From: DASSKW01 sp035690065
Lineage (GTDB): Bacteria > Pseudomonadota > Gammaproteobacteria > Natronospirales > REEB76
Direction of reading: 5' to 3'
Assembly (NCBI GenBank): GCA_035690065.1
Contig: DASSKW010000096.1
Coordinates: forward strand, 1-21,357
DNA: 21,357 nt
Below are positions 13,476 to 20,895 of this stretch, one piece after another (the stretch's first letter is position 1; every line of letters begins with the position of its first letter). Below the pieces are notes generated by a model. It was not told the DNA's origin and did not search any database. It was given only the letters and a program-made list of their open reading frames with translations. A program made the position numbers and the translations under genes.

Positions 13476-14663
13476 ATGAACAAAGCTCGCGGCAGCGCAC
13501 TGCGCTTTGTCATCAGTATCGGTATCGTCAGTCTGTTCGCGGACATGACCTATGAGGGCGGGCGCAGCATCATCGGCCCGTATCTCGCGGTATTGGGTGC
13601 GAGTTCGATCTTCGCAGGCCTGGTAGCCGGAGTGGGCGAATTCCTCGGTTATGCCGTGCGCCTGTTCTCGGGCCGCTTCGTGGATCGCACGCACCGCAAC
13701 TGGCAAGTCATGGGCGTGGGCTACACACTGAACATGCTGTCAGTCCCGGCGCTGGCGTTGGCCCCGTTTACCTGGCTGGCCGGGTTATTCGTATTCCTGG
13801 AACGTATCGGCAAAGGGATACGCAACCCGGCAAAAGATGCCTTGTTGTCGCGTGCCGGACGGGAGCTCGGCCAGGGTTATGCATTCGGCCTGCACGAATT
13901 CCTGGATCAACTCGGTGCAGTGAGCGGCCCGCTGTTGGTCGCAGCAGTGATCGCTTTGTCCATGCACTTCGGGATTGCCTCACCGGCCTTGGGATATCGT
14001 GCGGCGTTCGCGGTGCTGTTGATCCCGGCGCTGCTGGCATTGTTGTTCCTGTGGCGGGCACGCGGTATCGAGCCGGACTCGGTAGCCATTCGCGTGACGC
14101 GCACCAGTTTCGATGCCCGGTATTATCGCTACATGGCATTCTCGGTCGTCACCGTGATGGGCTTTGCGCATTTCATCCTGGTCGCGTTCCATCTGCAATT
14201 GACACATCGCCTTTCGCCCGCGCTCATCCCGGTGCTGTTCGGCCTCGCCATGGGTACCGATGCGATCGGTTCGATCGTCGCCGGGCGATTCTTCGATCGC
14301 TATGGATTGAAAGTACTGTATGTATTACCGGTAATAACCTTGCCGACGTTACCGCTGTTGTTTCTCAGCGTGCAGCCGGTGTGGATCTGGGTCGGCGCCG
14401 CGTTATGGGGCCTGGCACTGGGTATCCAGGAAAGTACGGTGCGCGCCGGCGTGGCGACGCTGACACCCGATGCTCTGCGCGGCACCGCATACGGCTTGTT
14501 CGATACCGCATTTGGCGCAGCGTGGCTGGTGGGCAGCGTATTGCTGGGCGCGTTGTACGCCATCGGTGTGCAGTGGCTGGTGATCGTGGCAGTGCTGTTG
14601 CAGTTGGCATCCTTGCCTTTGCTCGCAAGCCTGCTGACCAAACCCGCCAAACCGGTAACTTGA
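13476..14663 (+). CDS. Major facilitator superfamily transporter, 12 helices
   Basis: Inner-membrane secondary transporter of 395 aa with about twelve hydrophobic helices and a central cytoplasmic loop (about residues 190-212, RARGIEPDSVAIRVTRTS). MFS motif A is visible as GRFVDRTHR (Gly66, Asp70, Arg71, Arg74). The opening SLFADMTYEGGRSIIGPYLA and the segment ERIGKGIRNPAKDALLS are strong subfamily markers of a drug/metabolite-type branch. Substrate is not predictable from the sequence. It starts 18 nt after the second DUF190 gene with no terminator, so it is likely read through from the fluoride locus, which might imply export of a related anion or compound; that is inference only. The downstream pirin gene is 50 nt away. 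Confidence 0.92.
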   Translation: MNKARGSALRFVISIGIVSLFADMTYEGGRSIIGPYLAVLGASSIFAGLVAGVGEFLGYAVRLFSGRFVDRTHRNWQVMGVGYTLNMLSVPALALAPFTWLAGLFVFLERIGKGIRNPAKDALLSRAGRELGQGYAFGLHEFLDQLGAVSGPLLVAAVIALSMHFGIASPALGYRAAFAVLLIPALLALLFLWRARGIEPDSVAIRVTRTSFDARYYRYMAFSVVTVMGFAHFILVAFHLQLTHRLSPALIPVLFGLAMGTDAIGSIVAGRFFDRYGLKVLYVLPVITLPTLPLLFLSVQPVWIWVGAALWGLALGIQESTVRAGVATLTPDALRGTAYGLFDTAFGAAWLVGSVLLGALYAIGVQWLVIVAVLLQLASLPLLASLLTKPAKPVT

Positions 14664-14713
14664 AATCAGCTTGTCGCGTCACCATACAGTCGGGACCAAC
14701 GCAGAGGCAGGAT

Positions 14714-15628
14714 ATGGGCATGGAAAACAATCAGGCTGATACGCAGGCGACCGGCATCCGCAGCATCAAACGGGTGCTGTCCAGTATCCGCACCCGCGAG
14801 GGTGGCGGTTTCATCGTGCACCGTCCGTTTCCCACCAACATGCTGATGGATTTCGATCCTTTCCTGTTGCTCGACGAGATGGGGCCGGTGGATTATGCCC
14901 CGGGTGAAGCAGTCGGGGCCCCCGATCATCCGCACCGCGGCTTCGAGACGGTGACCTACGTGCTGGAAGGCAAGATGCAGCACAAGGATTCACACGGTCA
15001 TGCCGGTTCGATCGGACCGGGCGACGTGCAATGGATGACGGCCGGTGCCGGTGTGGTGCATTCGGAGATGCCGGAGGAGAAGTTCAGGCAAACCGGCGGG
15101 CGCATGCACGGCTTCCAGATCTGGGTGAACCTGCCACAGCGCGACAAGATGATGAAACCCCGCTATCAGGAATTGCCGAATGCCGAAATCCCGGTCGCCG
15201 AAAGCGCGGACGGGAGAGTGAAGGTGAAGGTCATCGCGGGCGAGTCGTTGGGCAAGAGTGCGGCGATAGATACGCGTACGCCGATCGCATTTCTGGACAT
15301 CACTGTGCAGCCGGGCGGCGAACTGGTACAGGCCTTGCCGGCCAACTACAGCGCGTTTGCATTTGTCATCTCCGGCGCAGGCAGCTTCGGGAACGAGAGC
15401 AAGACAGCGTCTGCGCATCAGATGGTCATCTTCGACACCGATGGCGGGAACGTCAAACTCGGTGTTTCGGCCGATGCAAAGGAAGCCATGCAACTCCTGT
15501 TGCTGGCGGGTGTGCCGCTGAATGAGCCGGTGGTCCGTTACGGTCCGTTCGTGATGAACACCGAACAGGAGATCCATCAGGCCATGCACGATTACCAGAA
15601 CGGCAAGATGGGCGCAATCGACTTCTGA
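14714..15628 (+). CDS. Pirin family protein
   Basis: Cupin-fold iron protein of about 304 aa; bacterial pirins include quercetin 2,3-dioxygenases and proteins that bind metabolic enzymes. The four metal ligands are present: His72 and His74 (DHPHRGFETVTY), His116 and Glu118 (GVVHSEMPE). The second cupin half spans about 180-300, with the C-terminal pirin domain ending near the stop. The frame stays open far upstream, overlapping the MFS gene, so the start is chosen by ribosome site: ATG at 14714 (AGAGG 6 nt before) or ATG at 14720 (AGGA 7 nt before). It lies 50 nt after the MFS gene on the same strand. A link to fluoride defence is not shown by sequence. Confidence 0.93.
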   Translation: MGMENNQADTQATGIRSIKRVLSSIRTREGGGFIVHRPFPTNMLMDFDPFLLLDEMGPVDYAPGEAVGAPDHPHRGFETVTYVLEGKMQHKDSHGHAGSIGPGDVQWMTAGAGVVHSEMPEEKFRQTGGRMHGFQIWVNLPQRDKMMKPRYQELPNAEIPVAESADGRVKVKVIAGESLGKSAAIDTRTPIAFLDITVQPGGELVQALPANYSAFAFVISGAGSFGNESKTASAHQMVIFDTDGGNVKLGVSADAKEAMQLLLLAGVPLNEPVVRYGPFVMNTEQEIHQAMHDYQNGKMGAIDF

Positions 15629-15650
15629 TACTGCCGGGAGCAGGGCGGTA

Positions 15651-15660
15651 GGGGGGGGGG
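15651..15660 (+). repeat. G10 homopolymer tract between pirin and the diguanylate cyclase gene
   Basis: Ten consecutive G residues, 98 nt upstream of the cyclase GTG. Such tracts change length by slippage and can alter promoter spacing. It is outside both reading frames. Confidence 0.9.
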
Positions 15661-15712
15661 TAGAAGCGCCGTTGTCATCCCGGTTGCCGGAACTTGCCCA
15701 TGTGCGGCCGGC

Positions 15713-15736
15713 GTTTTATGCTGCGTGACATAAAAC
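15713..15736. promoter_or_regulatory. Perfect 8-8-8 inverted repeat upstream of the diguanylate cyclase gene
   Basis: GTTTTATG (15713-15720) and CATAAAAC (15729-15736) are exact complements with an 8-bp spacer, 22 nt before the GTG start. It could be a protein-binding operator or an RNA hairpin near the ribosome site. No T-run follows it, so it is not a terminator. Confidence 0.5.
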
Positions 15737-15757
15737 CATTGCCAGACAGGGGTTCGG

Positions 15758-18652
15758 GTGGGTAAGACACCGAGTCTTCGCGAACTGCTGCTTACAGGCT
15801 GCCTGCTGTGCTTTCAGGCTTGCGCACAAGCGGCCACATTGACTGGCGTCCCATCCTTTACCCGCTTCACGCCGGATCTGGATGTCTATCCCCAGAACTT
15901 TGCCATTGCGGAAGACCGCAACTCCATCATCTATGTCGGGAATTCCGATGGCGTTCTGACGTTTGATGGTGCGCACTGGACACTGGTTGCCCTGCCCAAT
16001 CATCAGTTGGTGCGTTCGCTGGCCTATGACGGCCACGATCGTGTCTATGTCGGTGGCTACAATCTGTTTGGCTATATCCAGCGCGACGACGCCGGGCAGC
16101 CTGTTTACCATGATCTGACATCGAAATTCACGGCTCTCCTGCATGGCGAGCAATTTTCGGATATCTGGTCCATCAGTATCACGCCGGTTGGCGTGTTGTT
16201 TCAGGCCGTACAACACCTGTTCTTGTACGATCCAGCCAGCGGCAAGACACGTTTGTGGCGTTACCCGGCACGCTTCGGTGCCGTGGGCATGTATCACGGC
16301 AAGGTTGTCGCACAATTCCGCGGCGTGGGTCTGAAATATCTTGATTACGACAGCTGGCGCATGATGCCAGATGGCAAGGCGCTGACGAAACAGGCCTATC
16401 AGTTCATTTCCATGCCGGATGGCGGTTTGCTGATGTTGTCCACAGACGGGCGCTGGCTTGAATACGTCAACGATCGGGTACGGAATTTTCCGGTGCCTAA
16501 AGATTTTCCGTTATCGAGTTATTTTTCCAACGGCATTGTATTGTCGGACGATACGCTGACGCTGACATCCGTGGATGGCACGGTATATTTTCTGTCATTG
16601 CGAAGTCATGTACTGCGCAGTATTCATCTGGATAATGGCTATCTTAATGGTGTCGTCGCGGAAAACAGCGAAGGCATACTGGTTATTGCCGATCAGGCAG
16701 TGATCCATGTGGACTGGCCCGCGGCATGGACCCGGCTTGGTGCCGATCAGGAGTTGTTTGGCATCCTGCATCGTGCAGTGCATTGGGGCGCACACTGGTA
16801 TGTGATGTCGGGTTCCGGCGTTTATGAAAGCGATATGCCTGTCGCTGCCGGCGGTACCACGCATTTCCAGCGGCTGGATTGGAGCAATCATGAGGGATGG
16901 GATCTGTTACCGCTGGACAAGGATACGGCGCTGCTGGCGAACAGCTACGCGTTGGCCGAAATCCATTCTGGTCGCGCAAAGACCATTACTCATGCGCATC
17001 TGTATCCGCGCGTACTGTTGCGATCCAGGTACGACAAGAATCTTGTCTATATCGGGACGGAGGAAGACCTGGCAACTCTGGTGAACAAAGAAGGGCGCTG
17101 GCGACTGAGACTGGATCAGGAGGGCATGAATGCGCTCGGCGTCAACAGCATGGTTGAAGTGGCGCCACATACGATCTGGGTCGGTTCTGAACGCGGTGGC
17201 GTACGATTGCTGAAATTGAGCGATGACAATGCCCGCATTATCAGCGACCGGCGCATGGGCGTCGCAGAAGCTCTCGATTACGGTGATCAGGCCGAGAAAG
17301 CGAATGTTTTCCAAATGCCGAACGGCGACATTCTGGTCTCGACGCGTGTTGGGGAATTCCGCTGGCAAGGCGGTAAATTCGTACGTGACGATCTGGGTGG
17401 TTTGGACAAGTTGCGGGTAGCGGGCCGACAACTCGTCTTTGCCGAATCGAGCGATGGATTGTGGGCTTTTGATTACAGCCATGTTTATCATCGTGACGTG
17501 CATTCGGGAGCCTGGCATGAGGCGCCTGTCAATCGTATCCGGCGCGGTGCTGCATTTCAGTCCCTGAGTACGGATGCTGATGGCGGCGTGATGCTGGTCA
17601 CCAGTCAAGCCATTCTGTGCTATCGGCCTGGTATTGCCGTGCGCCCCGCCGCGACTGCGAACACCATGCTGCGCAGCGTGCTGTTGACCCGTGCGGATGG
17701 AACCCGGCGTTACTTGCCGCTAGGCAGCAATGTCCCGTTGCAATTGCTGCAGGGCGAATTTTCGCTGACCTTTTCCTTCGCGCTTCCGGAATATTCAGCG
17801 CAGGATGCAATCCGTTACAAGGCACGACTGAAAGGATTCGAGGCGGAGTTTTCGGATTGGTCATCCAGCCACCAATATACTTATTCGCATCTGCGGCCCA
17901 TTGCCTATCGTTTCCAAGTGCGAGGTAAGGACGAACAGGGGCACATCACCGATGCGGTACCGTTCAGCTTCGTGGTGGTGCCCAAGTGGTACGCCAGCGA
18001 GTGGGCGCGCATTGTCTGGATTGCCTTGCTGGCGCTAGCTGGCATTGTGTTGGCGGTAAACATGGTGAGGCTGCGTACCAGGCGGCTGGCCGCGGACAAA
18101 TCACGCCTTGAAGCCATGGTTGCCGAGCGTACCGCCGAACTGGAAGCGGCAAACCGCCAGCTCGAGACCATGGCGCACCTTGACGGACTGACGGGGATCC
18201 CGAATCGCCGGCGTCTGGACGATTACCTCGATCAGGTATGGGCGCAATCGATCGAGCGGCAACGCAAATTGTCACTGCTGGTGATCGACGTCGATCATTT
18301 CAAGAGCTACAACGATAGACACGGGCATCTGGCCGGCGACCGGCTATTGAAGAAACTGGTCGGCATCCTGTCGAACTGTCTGCGGCGTACCGAAGACCTC
18401 CTGGCACGTTACGGCGGCGAAGAGTTTCTGGTGGTGCTGCCGGGAGCCGACGAACATGCTGCCTACGAACTGGCGGAACAGATGCGCGCGCAGGTCGAAA
18501 CCACGAGCCTGGGTGCCACGATCTCGGTAGGCGTCGCCACCGGCAAGCCTGGACCTGGCATGTCGGTGGCGAACCTTGTCAATGAAGCGGATACCGCCTT
18601 GTATCAGGCCAAGGCCGCGGGCCGCAACCGGACCGTTGCCCTGCACGGTTAA
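15758..18652 (+). CDS. Periplasmic-sensor diguanylate cyclase: propeller, Y_Y_Y, TM, GGDEF
   Basis: Makes the second messenger c-di-GMP in response to an unknown periplasmic signal. The 964-aa protein starts with GTG at 15758 (AGGGG 5 nt upstream). Order of parts: signal peptide (residues 1-26, ACAQAA); a long beta-propeller of two-component-regulator type (about 40-630, with repeats such as YVGNSDGVLTFDG and IWVGSERGGVRLL); a Y_Y_Y domain (about 663-742); one membrane helix (about 750-771); a coiled coil (about 775-805); and GGDEF (about 808-960). The active-site motif is GGEEF (886-890), so it should be active, with DVDHF (844-848) as metal site. An RTED inhibitory I-site (877-880) sits exactly five residues upstream, suggesting product feedback. 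The stop overlaps the convergent SRPBCC gene by 4 nt. Confidence 0.95.
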   Translation: MGKTPSLRELLLTGCLLCFQACAQAATLTGVPSFTRFTPDLDVYPQNFAIAEDRNSIIYVGNSDGVLTFDGAHWTLVALPNHQLVRSLAYDGHDRVYVGGYNLFGYIQRDDAGQPVYHDLTSKFTALLHGEQFSDIWSISITPVGVLFQAVQHLFLYDPASGKTRLWRYPARFGAVGMYHGKVVAQFRGVGLKYLDYDSWRMMPDGKALTKQAYQFISMPDGGLLMLSTDGRWLEYVNDRVRNFPVPKDFPLSSYFSNGIVLSDDTLTLTSVDGTVYFLSLRSHVLRSIHLDNGYLNGVVAENSEGILVIADQAVIHVDWPAAWTRLGADQELFGILHRAVHWGAHWYVMSGSGVYESDMPVAAGGTTHFQRLDWSNHEGWDLLPLDKDTALLANSYALAEIHSGRAKTITHAHLYPRVLLRSRYDKNLVYIGTEEDLATLVNKEGRWRLRLDQEGMNALGVNSMVEVAPHTIWVGSERGGVRLLKLSDDNARIISDRRMGVAEALDYGDQAEKANVFQMPNGDILVSTRVGEFRWQGGKFVRDDLGGLDKLRVAGRQLVFAESSDGLWAFDYSHVYHRDVHSGAWHEAPVNRIRRGAAFQSLSTDADGGVMLVTSQAILCYRPGIAVRPAATANTMLRSVLLTRADGTRRYLPLGSNVPLQLLQGEFSLTFSFALPEYSAQDAIRYKARLKGFEAEFSDWSSSHQYTYSHLRPIAYRFQVRGKDEQGHITDAVPFSFVVVPKWYASEWARIVWIALLALAGIVLAVNMVRLRTRRLAADKSRLEAMVAERTAELEAANRQLETMAHLDGLTGIPNRRRLDDYLDQVWAQSIERQRKLSLLVIDVDHFKSYNDRHGHLAGDRLLKKLVGILSNCLRRTEDLLARYGGEEFLVVLPGADEHAAYELAEQMRAQVETTSLGATISVGVATGKPGPGMSVANLVNEADTALYQAKAAGRNRTVALHG

Positions 18653-19146
18653 ACCGCGCTGCTGCTTTCCGCAAGATGCTGTTCGAGACGTTCCAGACTC
18701 TGTTCCCATCCGGCCTGCATGCCTTCGAGGTATTGCGCCGCGATCGGCTTCAATCCCTTGGCGCGTGCCTGCACCGTGAGTCTGGTCTGCCGGTCGCCGT
18801 GCACTGCAAACGTTACGGTCGTCAGCGATTCCAGCACCGGCGTTCCATCCTGGTCCAGAGCAGCCGACAGAAACACCAGCCGTTCCGGTGGCACGATTTC
18901 ATGGAACGTGCCGGACATCGGATAGACCACACCGTCCGGGCCGCGCATGTGGATCAGCATTTTCCCGCCCTTGTGCAGATCCACTTCGCACACGGGGTTG
19001 GTGAAACCGTGCGGCCCCCACCATTGCGCCAGATGTTCGGGATCGGTCCAGACTTTGAACACGAGTTCACGCGGTGCATCGAAAACACGCGTGATTGTCA
19101 CTTCCTGTTCCAGGCGTGATTCATGGGGAGCAGTGGTGTGCCGCAT
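18649..19146 (-). CDS. SRPBCC/AHSA1-domain protein (first of two)
   Basis: 165-aa protein of the START-like SRPBCC superfamily, AHSA1 branch, a cavity-forming fold that binds hydrophobic ligands. Markers are TITRVFDAPRELVFKVWTDPEHLAQWWGP in the first third, the acidic and glycine-rich GGKMLIHMRGPDGVVYPM, and the C-terminal helix ending GWEQSLERLEQHL. The strong GAGGAGG ribosome site upstream fixes the ATG at 19146. It lies 35 nt downstream of its paralogue and is last in the ArsR operon. Its stop region overlaps the convergent cyclase gene. The ligand is unknown. Confidence 0.92.
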   Translation of the reverse strand: MRHTTAPHESRLEQEVTITRVFDAPRELVFKVWTDPEHLAQWWGPHGFTNPVCEVDLHKGGKMLIHMRGPDGVVYPMSGTFHEIVPPERLVFLSAALDQDGTPVLESLTTVTFAVHGDRQTRLTVQARAKGLKPIAAQYLEGMQAGWEQSLERLEQHLAESSSAV

Positions 19147-19181
19147 ATAGCCTCCTCAAGACTCGTCGGTCGAGCCTGCCC

Positions 19182-19694
19182 TCAGGCATTTCTCAGATAA
19201 TCTTCAAGCTGCTCGAAGGTGCCACCCCAGCCCTGTTGCATCGAAGCGTGCGATTGCTCGAACGTGGCGCGTTCTTCCGGCTTTGCATTGAGCGGTGTCC
19301 AGCGGATGGTAAGCCGGGTTTTGTCTCCCACCGCTTCGAGCGTCGTTGTCGACAAGGTTTCCAGCGGCCATTGCGGGTTCAGCGGATGCCGGGTGATGCC
19401 ACCGCTGGCATCCGAGAACGAACTGACCAGGACCAGCCGCGTCGGCGCATCGATCTCACGAAATACCCATTTGCCCCACATCTCGTGTCCATCCGGGGTC
19501 AGCATGCAGTAATGAAAGATGCCGCCGGGTCGCAAATCCATCTTGCAGGTTGGCATCTTCACGCCTTTGGGCCCGAACCATTGCATCAACCGGTCCGGTT
19601 CCGTCCAGGCTTTCCAGACCAGGTCGTGTGGTGCGTCAAATATGCGGCTGATGACGAATTCGCTCAGATTGGAACGGGGTGCTGTGGTATTCAT
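19182..19694 (-). CDS. SRPBCC/AHSA1-domain protein (second of two)
   Basis: 170-aa paralogue of the previous gene, with the same layout: FVISRIFDAPHDLVWKAWTE, then LMQWFGPKGVKMPTC, a GHEMWGKWVFREI strand and a C-terminal helix ending GGTFEQLEDYLRNA. I choose the ATG at 19694, which has a GGAG 7 nt upstream. An in-frame ATG at 19700 overlaps the previous gene's stop codon (ATGA) but sits too close to that GGAG. Longer in-frame extension upstream overlaps the VOC gene and is not credible. Product function and ligand are unknown. It is the third gene of the ArsR-led operon. Confidence 0.92.
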   Translation of the reverse strand: MNTTAPRSNLSEFVISRIFDAPHDLVWKAWTEPDRLMQWFGPKGVKMPTCKMDLRPGGIFHYCMLTPDGHEMWGKWVFREIDAPTRLVLVSSFSDASGGITRHPLNPQWPLETLSTTTLEAVGDKTRLTIRWTPLNAKPEERATFEQSHASMQQGWGGTFEQLEDYLRNA

Positions 19695-19696
19695 GG

Positions 19697-20197
19697 TCAT
19701 TCTCCGTCGTAAGCACGCTGCAGGGCATCGATGTCGAGCTTCTTCATCTGCAACACGGCGCTCATGGTGCGCTGATAGCCTTCTGAATTCGCATCGCTCA
19801 GCAATTCCGCCATCTGTTCCGGCACGATCTGCCATGACAGACCGAACTTGTCCTTGAGCCAGCCGCATTGCTGGGCGTTCTTGTCGCCACCGGCCGACAG
19901 TTTGTCCCAGTAATAATCGATCTCTTGCTGCGTGGCGCACATGACCTGCAACGAGACCGCCTCGTTGAATTTGAAATGTGGTCCGCCATTGAGCGCAGTA
20001 AACGGCTGTCCACCCAGTTCGAAAGCGACCGTCAGCACCAGGCCTGCGGGTTGGCCGTGAATCTCGTGCCCCGTCTCACTGAAGTGATTGATCCGGGTGA
20101 TCCGCGAATCCTTGAAGATCGCCACGTAGAACTTCGCGGCATCTTCGGCCTGCTTGTCGAACCACAGGCAGGGGATGATGGTATTAATTCTGGACAT
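19697..20197 (-). CDS. VOC-fold protein, PhnB / 3-dmu-9_3-mt-like family
   Basis: 166-aa protein of the vicinal-oxygen-chelate superfamily, close to the family named after 3-demethylubiquinone-9 3-methyltransferase; that name is a database legacy and does not mean methyltransferase activity. Family markers are the opening IIPCLWFDKQAEDAAKFYVA, ELGGQPFTALNGGPHFKFNEAVSL and the terminal LKDKFGLSWQIVPEQM segment. The ATG at 20197 is set by AAGGAG 6 nt upstream; a longer frame to 20266 overlaps arsR. It follows the ArsR gene by 13 nt. The metal site of classic VOC enzymes is not obvious, so a binding rather than a catalytic role is possible. Confidence 0.92.
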   Translation of the reverse strand: MSRINTIIPCLWFDKQAEDAAKFYVAIFKDSRITRINHFSETGHEIHGQPAGLVLTVAFELGGQPFTALNGGPHFKFNEAVSLQVMCATQQEIDYYWDKLSAGGDKNAQQCGWLKDKFGLSWQIVPEQMAELLSDANSEGYQRTMSAVLQMKKLDIDALQRAYDGE

Positions 20198-20210
20198 GAT
20201 CAGCTCCTTG

Positions 20211-20561
20211 TCAGGAATGCGTGTCGCCGGTACCGGTTTTCGATTGCAGTTCGTGCAGGTACTCATCCAGTTGGTCGAACTTCTGTTCCCAGAACCGGCG
20301 GTACTGTTCCACCCAGTCGGCCACGTCCTGTAGCGGCTTGGCTGCCAGCTTGCAGGGCCGCCACTGGGCCTGCCGGCCGCGGGTGATCAGGCCGGCCCGT
20401 TCCAGCACCTTGAGGTGCTTGGTCACGGCTGGCGCGCTGATCTCGAACGGCGCCGCCAGCTCCGAGACCGTGGTCTCGCCCGACACCAGCTTGGCCAGGA
20501 TGGCCCGCCGGGTCGGATCGGCGAGGGCGGCGAAGGTGGCGCTGAGGTGGTCGGTGGGCAT
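20211..20561 (-). CDS. ArsR-family winged-helix transcriptional regulator
   Basis: 116-aa repressor-type protein with an ArsR winged helix: dimer helix ATFAALADPTRRAILAKL (about residues 8-25), helix-turn-helix about 31-52 (TVSELAAPFEISAPAVTKHL), and wing about 56-70. There is no CxC or other metal-binding motif (only one Cys, Cys70), so it belongs to the non-metal branch seen with SRPBCC genes. It heads the operon with the VOC and two SRPBCC genes. A near-consensus promoter and a 22-bp palindrome lie directly upstream, so autoregulation is likely. The inducer is unknown; it may be a ligand of the SRPBCC or VOC proteins. Confidence 0.94.
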   Translation of the reverse strand: MPTDHLSATFAALADPTRRAILAKLVSGETTVSELAAPFEISAPAVTKHLKVLERAGLITRGRQAQWRPCKLAAKPLQDVADWVEQYRRFWEQKFDQLDEYLHELQSKTGTGDTHS

Positions 20562-20564
20562 TTG

Positions 20565-20586
20565 TAATAAACCTAAAGGTTAATTA
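20565..20586. promoter_or_regulatory. 22-bp palindromic operator upstream of arsR
   Basis: Arms TAATAAACCT and AGGTTAATTA around an AA centre, matching over 9 of 10 positions. It lies between the -10 (20599-20604) and the arsR ATG (20559-20561), where a bound repressor would block transcription. Confidence 0.65.
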
Positions 20587-20598
20587 GCTGATGGGTGA

Positions 20599-20626
20599 AG
20601 TATAGCCCACGACTGTGGCCTGTCAA
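20599..20626 (-). promoter_or_regulatory. Near-consensus sigma70 promoter of the arsR operon
   Basis: On the minus strand, TTGACA (20626-20621) and TATACT (20604-20599) are separated by 16 bp. The start should fall near 20592, giving a short leader that contains the palindrome. Confidence 0.8.
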
Positions 20627-20733
20627 GTCTGAGTCTTATTAAGGAATATCGTACTAACTTGTTGATATTACTGATGATCAGGTCAATACCACGGAAGTTG
20701 GGGCATCCTGCTTTCACATGTCCGCGCGGTAAA

Positions 20734-20812
20734 TGTAGGGCGGGTTAGCGAAGCGTAACCCGCCGGATGAGCTAAGCCAGCGGCGGAATACGCTGCGCTA
20801 TTCCGCCCTACA
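20734..20812. repeat. 79-bp palindromic repeat element (REP/MITE-like)
   Basis: Ten-bp terminal inverted repeats TGTAGGGCGG (20734-20743) and CCGCCCTACA (20803-20812) enclose two inner hairpins: GGCGGGTTA/TAACCCGCC (20739-20764) and GGCGGAATA/TATTCCGCC (20782-20807). There is no ORF in it. It resembles dispersed intergenic repeats of many proteobacterial genomes. The rest of the gap 20627-20733 holds only a weak inverted repeat (AATATC/GATATT at 20645-20669) and nothing I can name. Confidence 0.8.
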
Positions 20813-20860
20813 AGAACCGGTTCCATCTTTCCGCCCGCAATAATTCCACAGGCTCCGCGG

Positions 20861-20890
20861 TTGACACGGACGCATTTCTGTAGCTACAGT
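20861..20890 (+). promoter_or_regulatory. Promoter with BrnA-type operator upstream of brnTA
   Basis: TTGACA (20861-20866) and TACAGT (20885-20890) with an 18-bp spacer. The perfect 12-bp palindrome CTGTAGCTACAG (20878-20889) overlaps the -10. Autoregulation by the antitoxin BrnA is established for this family; that this palindrome is the operator is inference. Confidence 0.55.
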
Positions 20891-20895
20891 AATAC

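Noticed and set aside
14051..14713. Upstream extension of the pirin frame to a 525-aa product
   Set aside because: The added residues are the shadow of the MFS gene in another frame; pirin homology begins after 14714.
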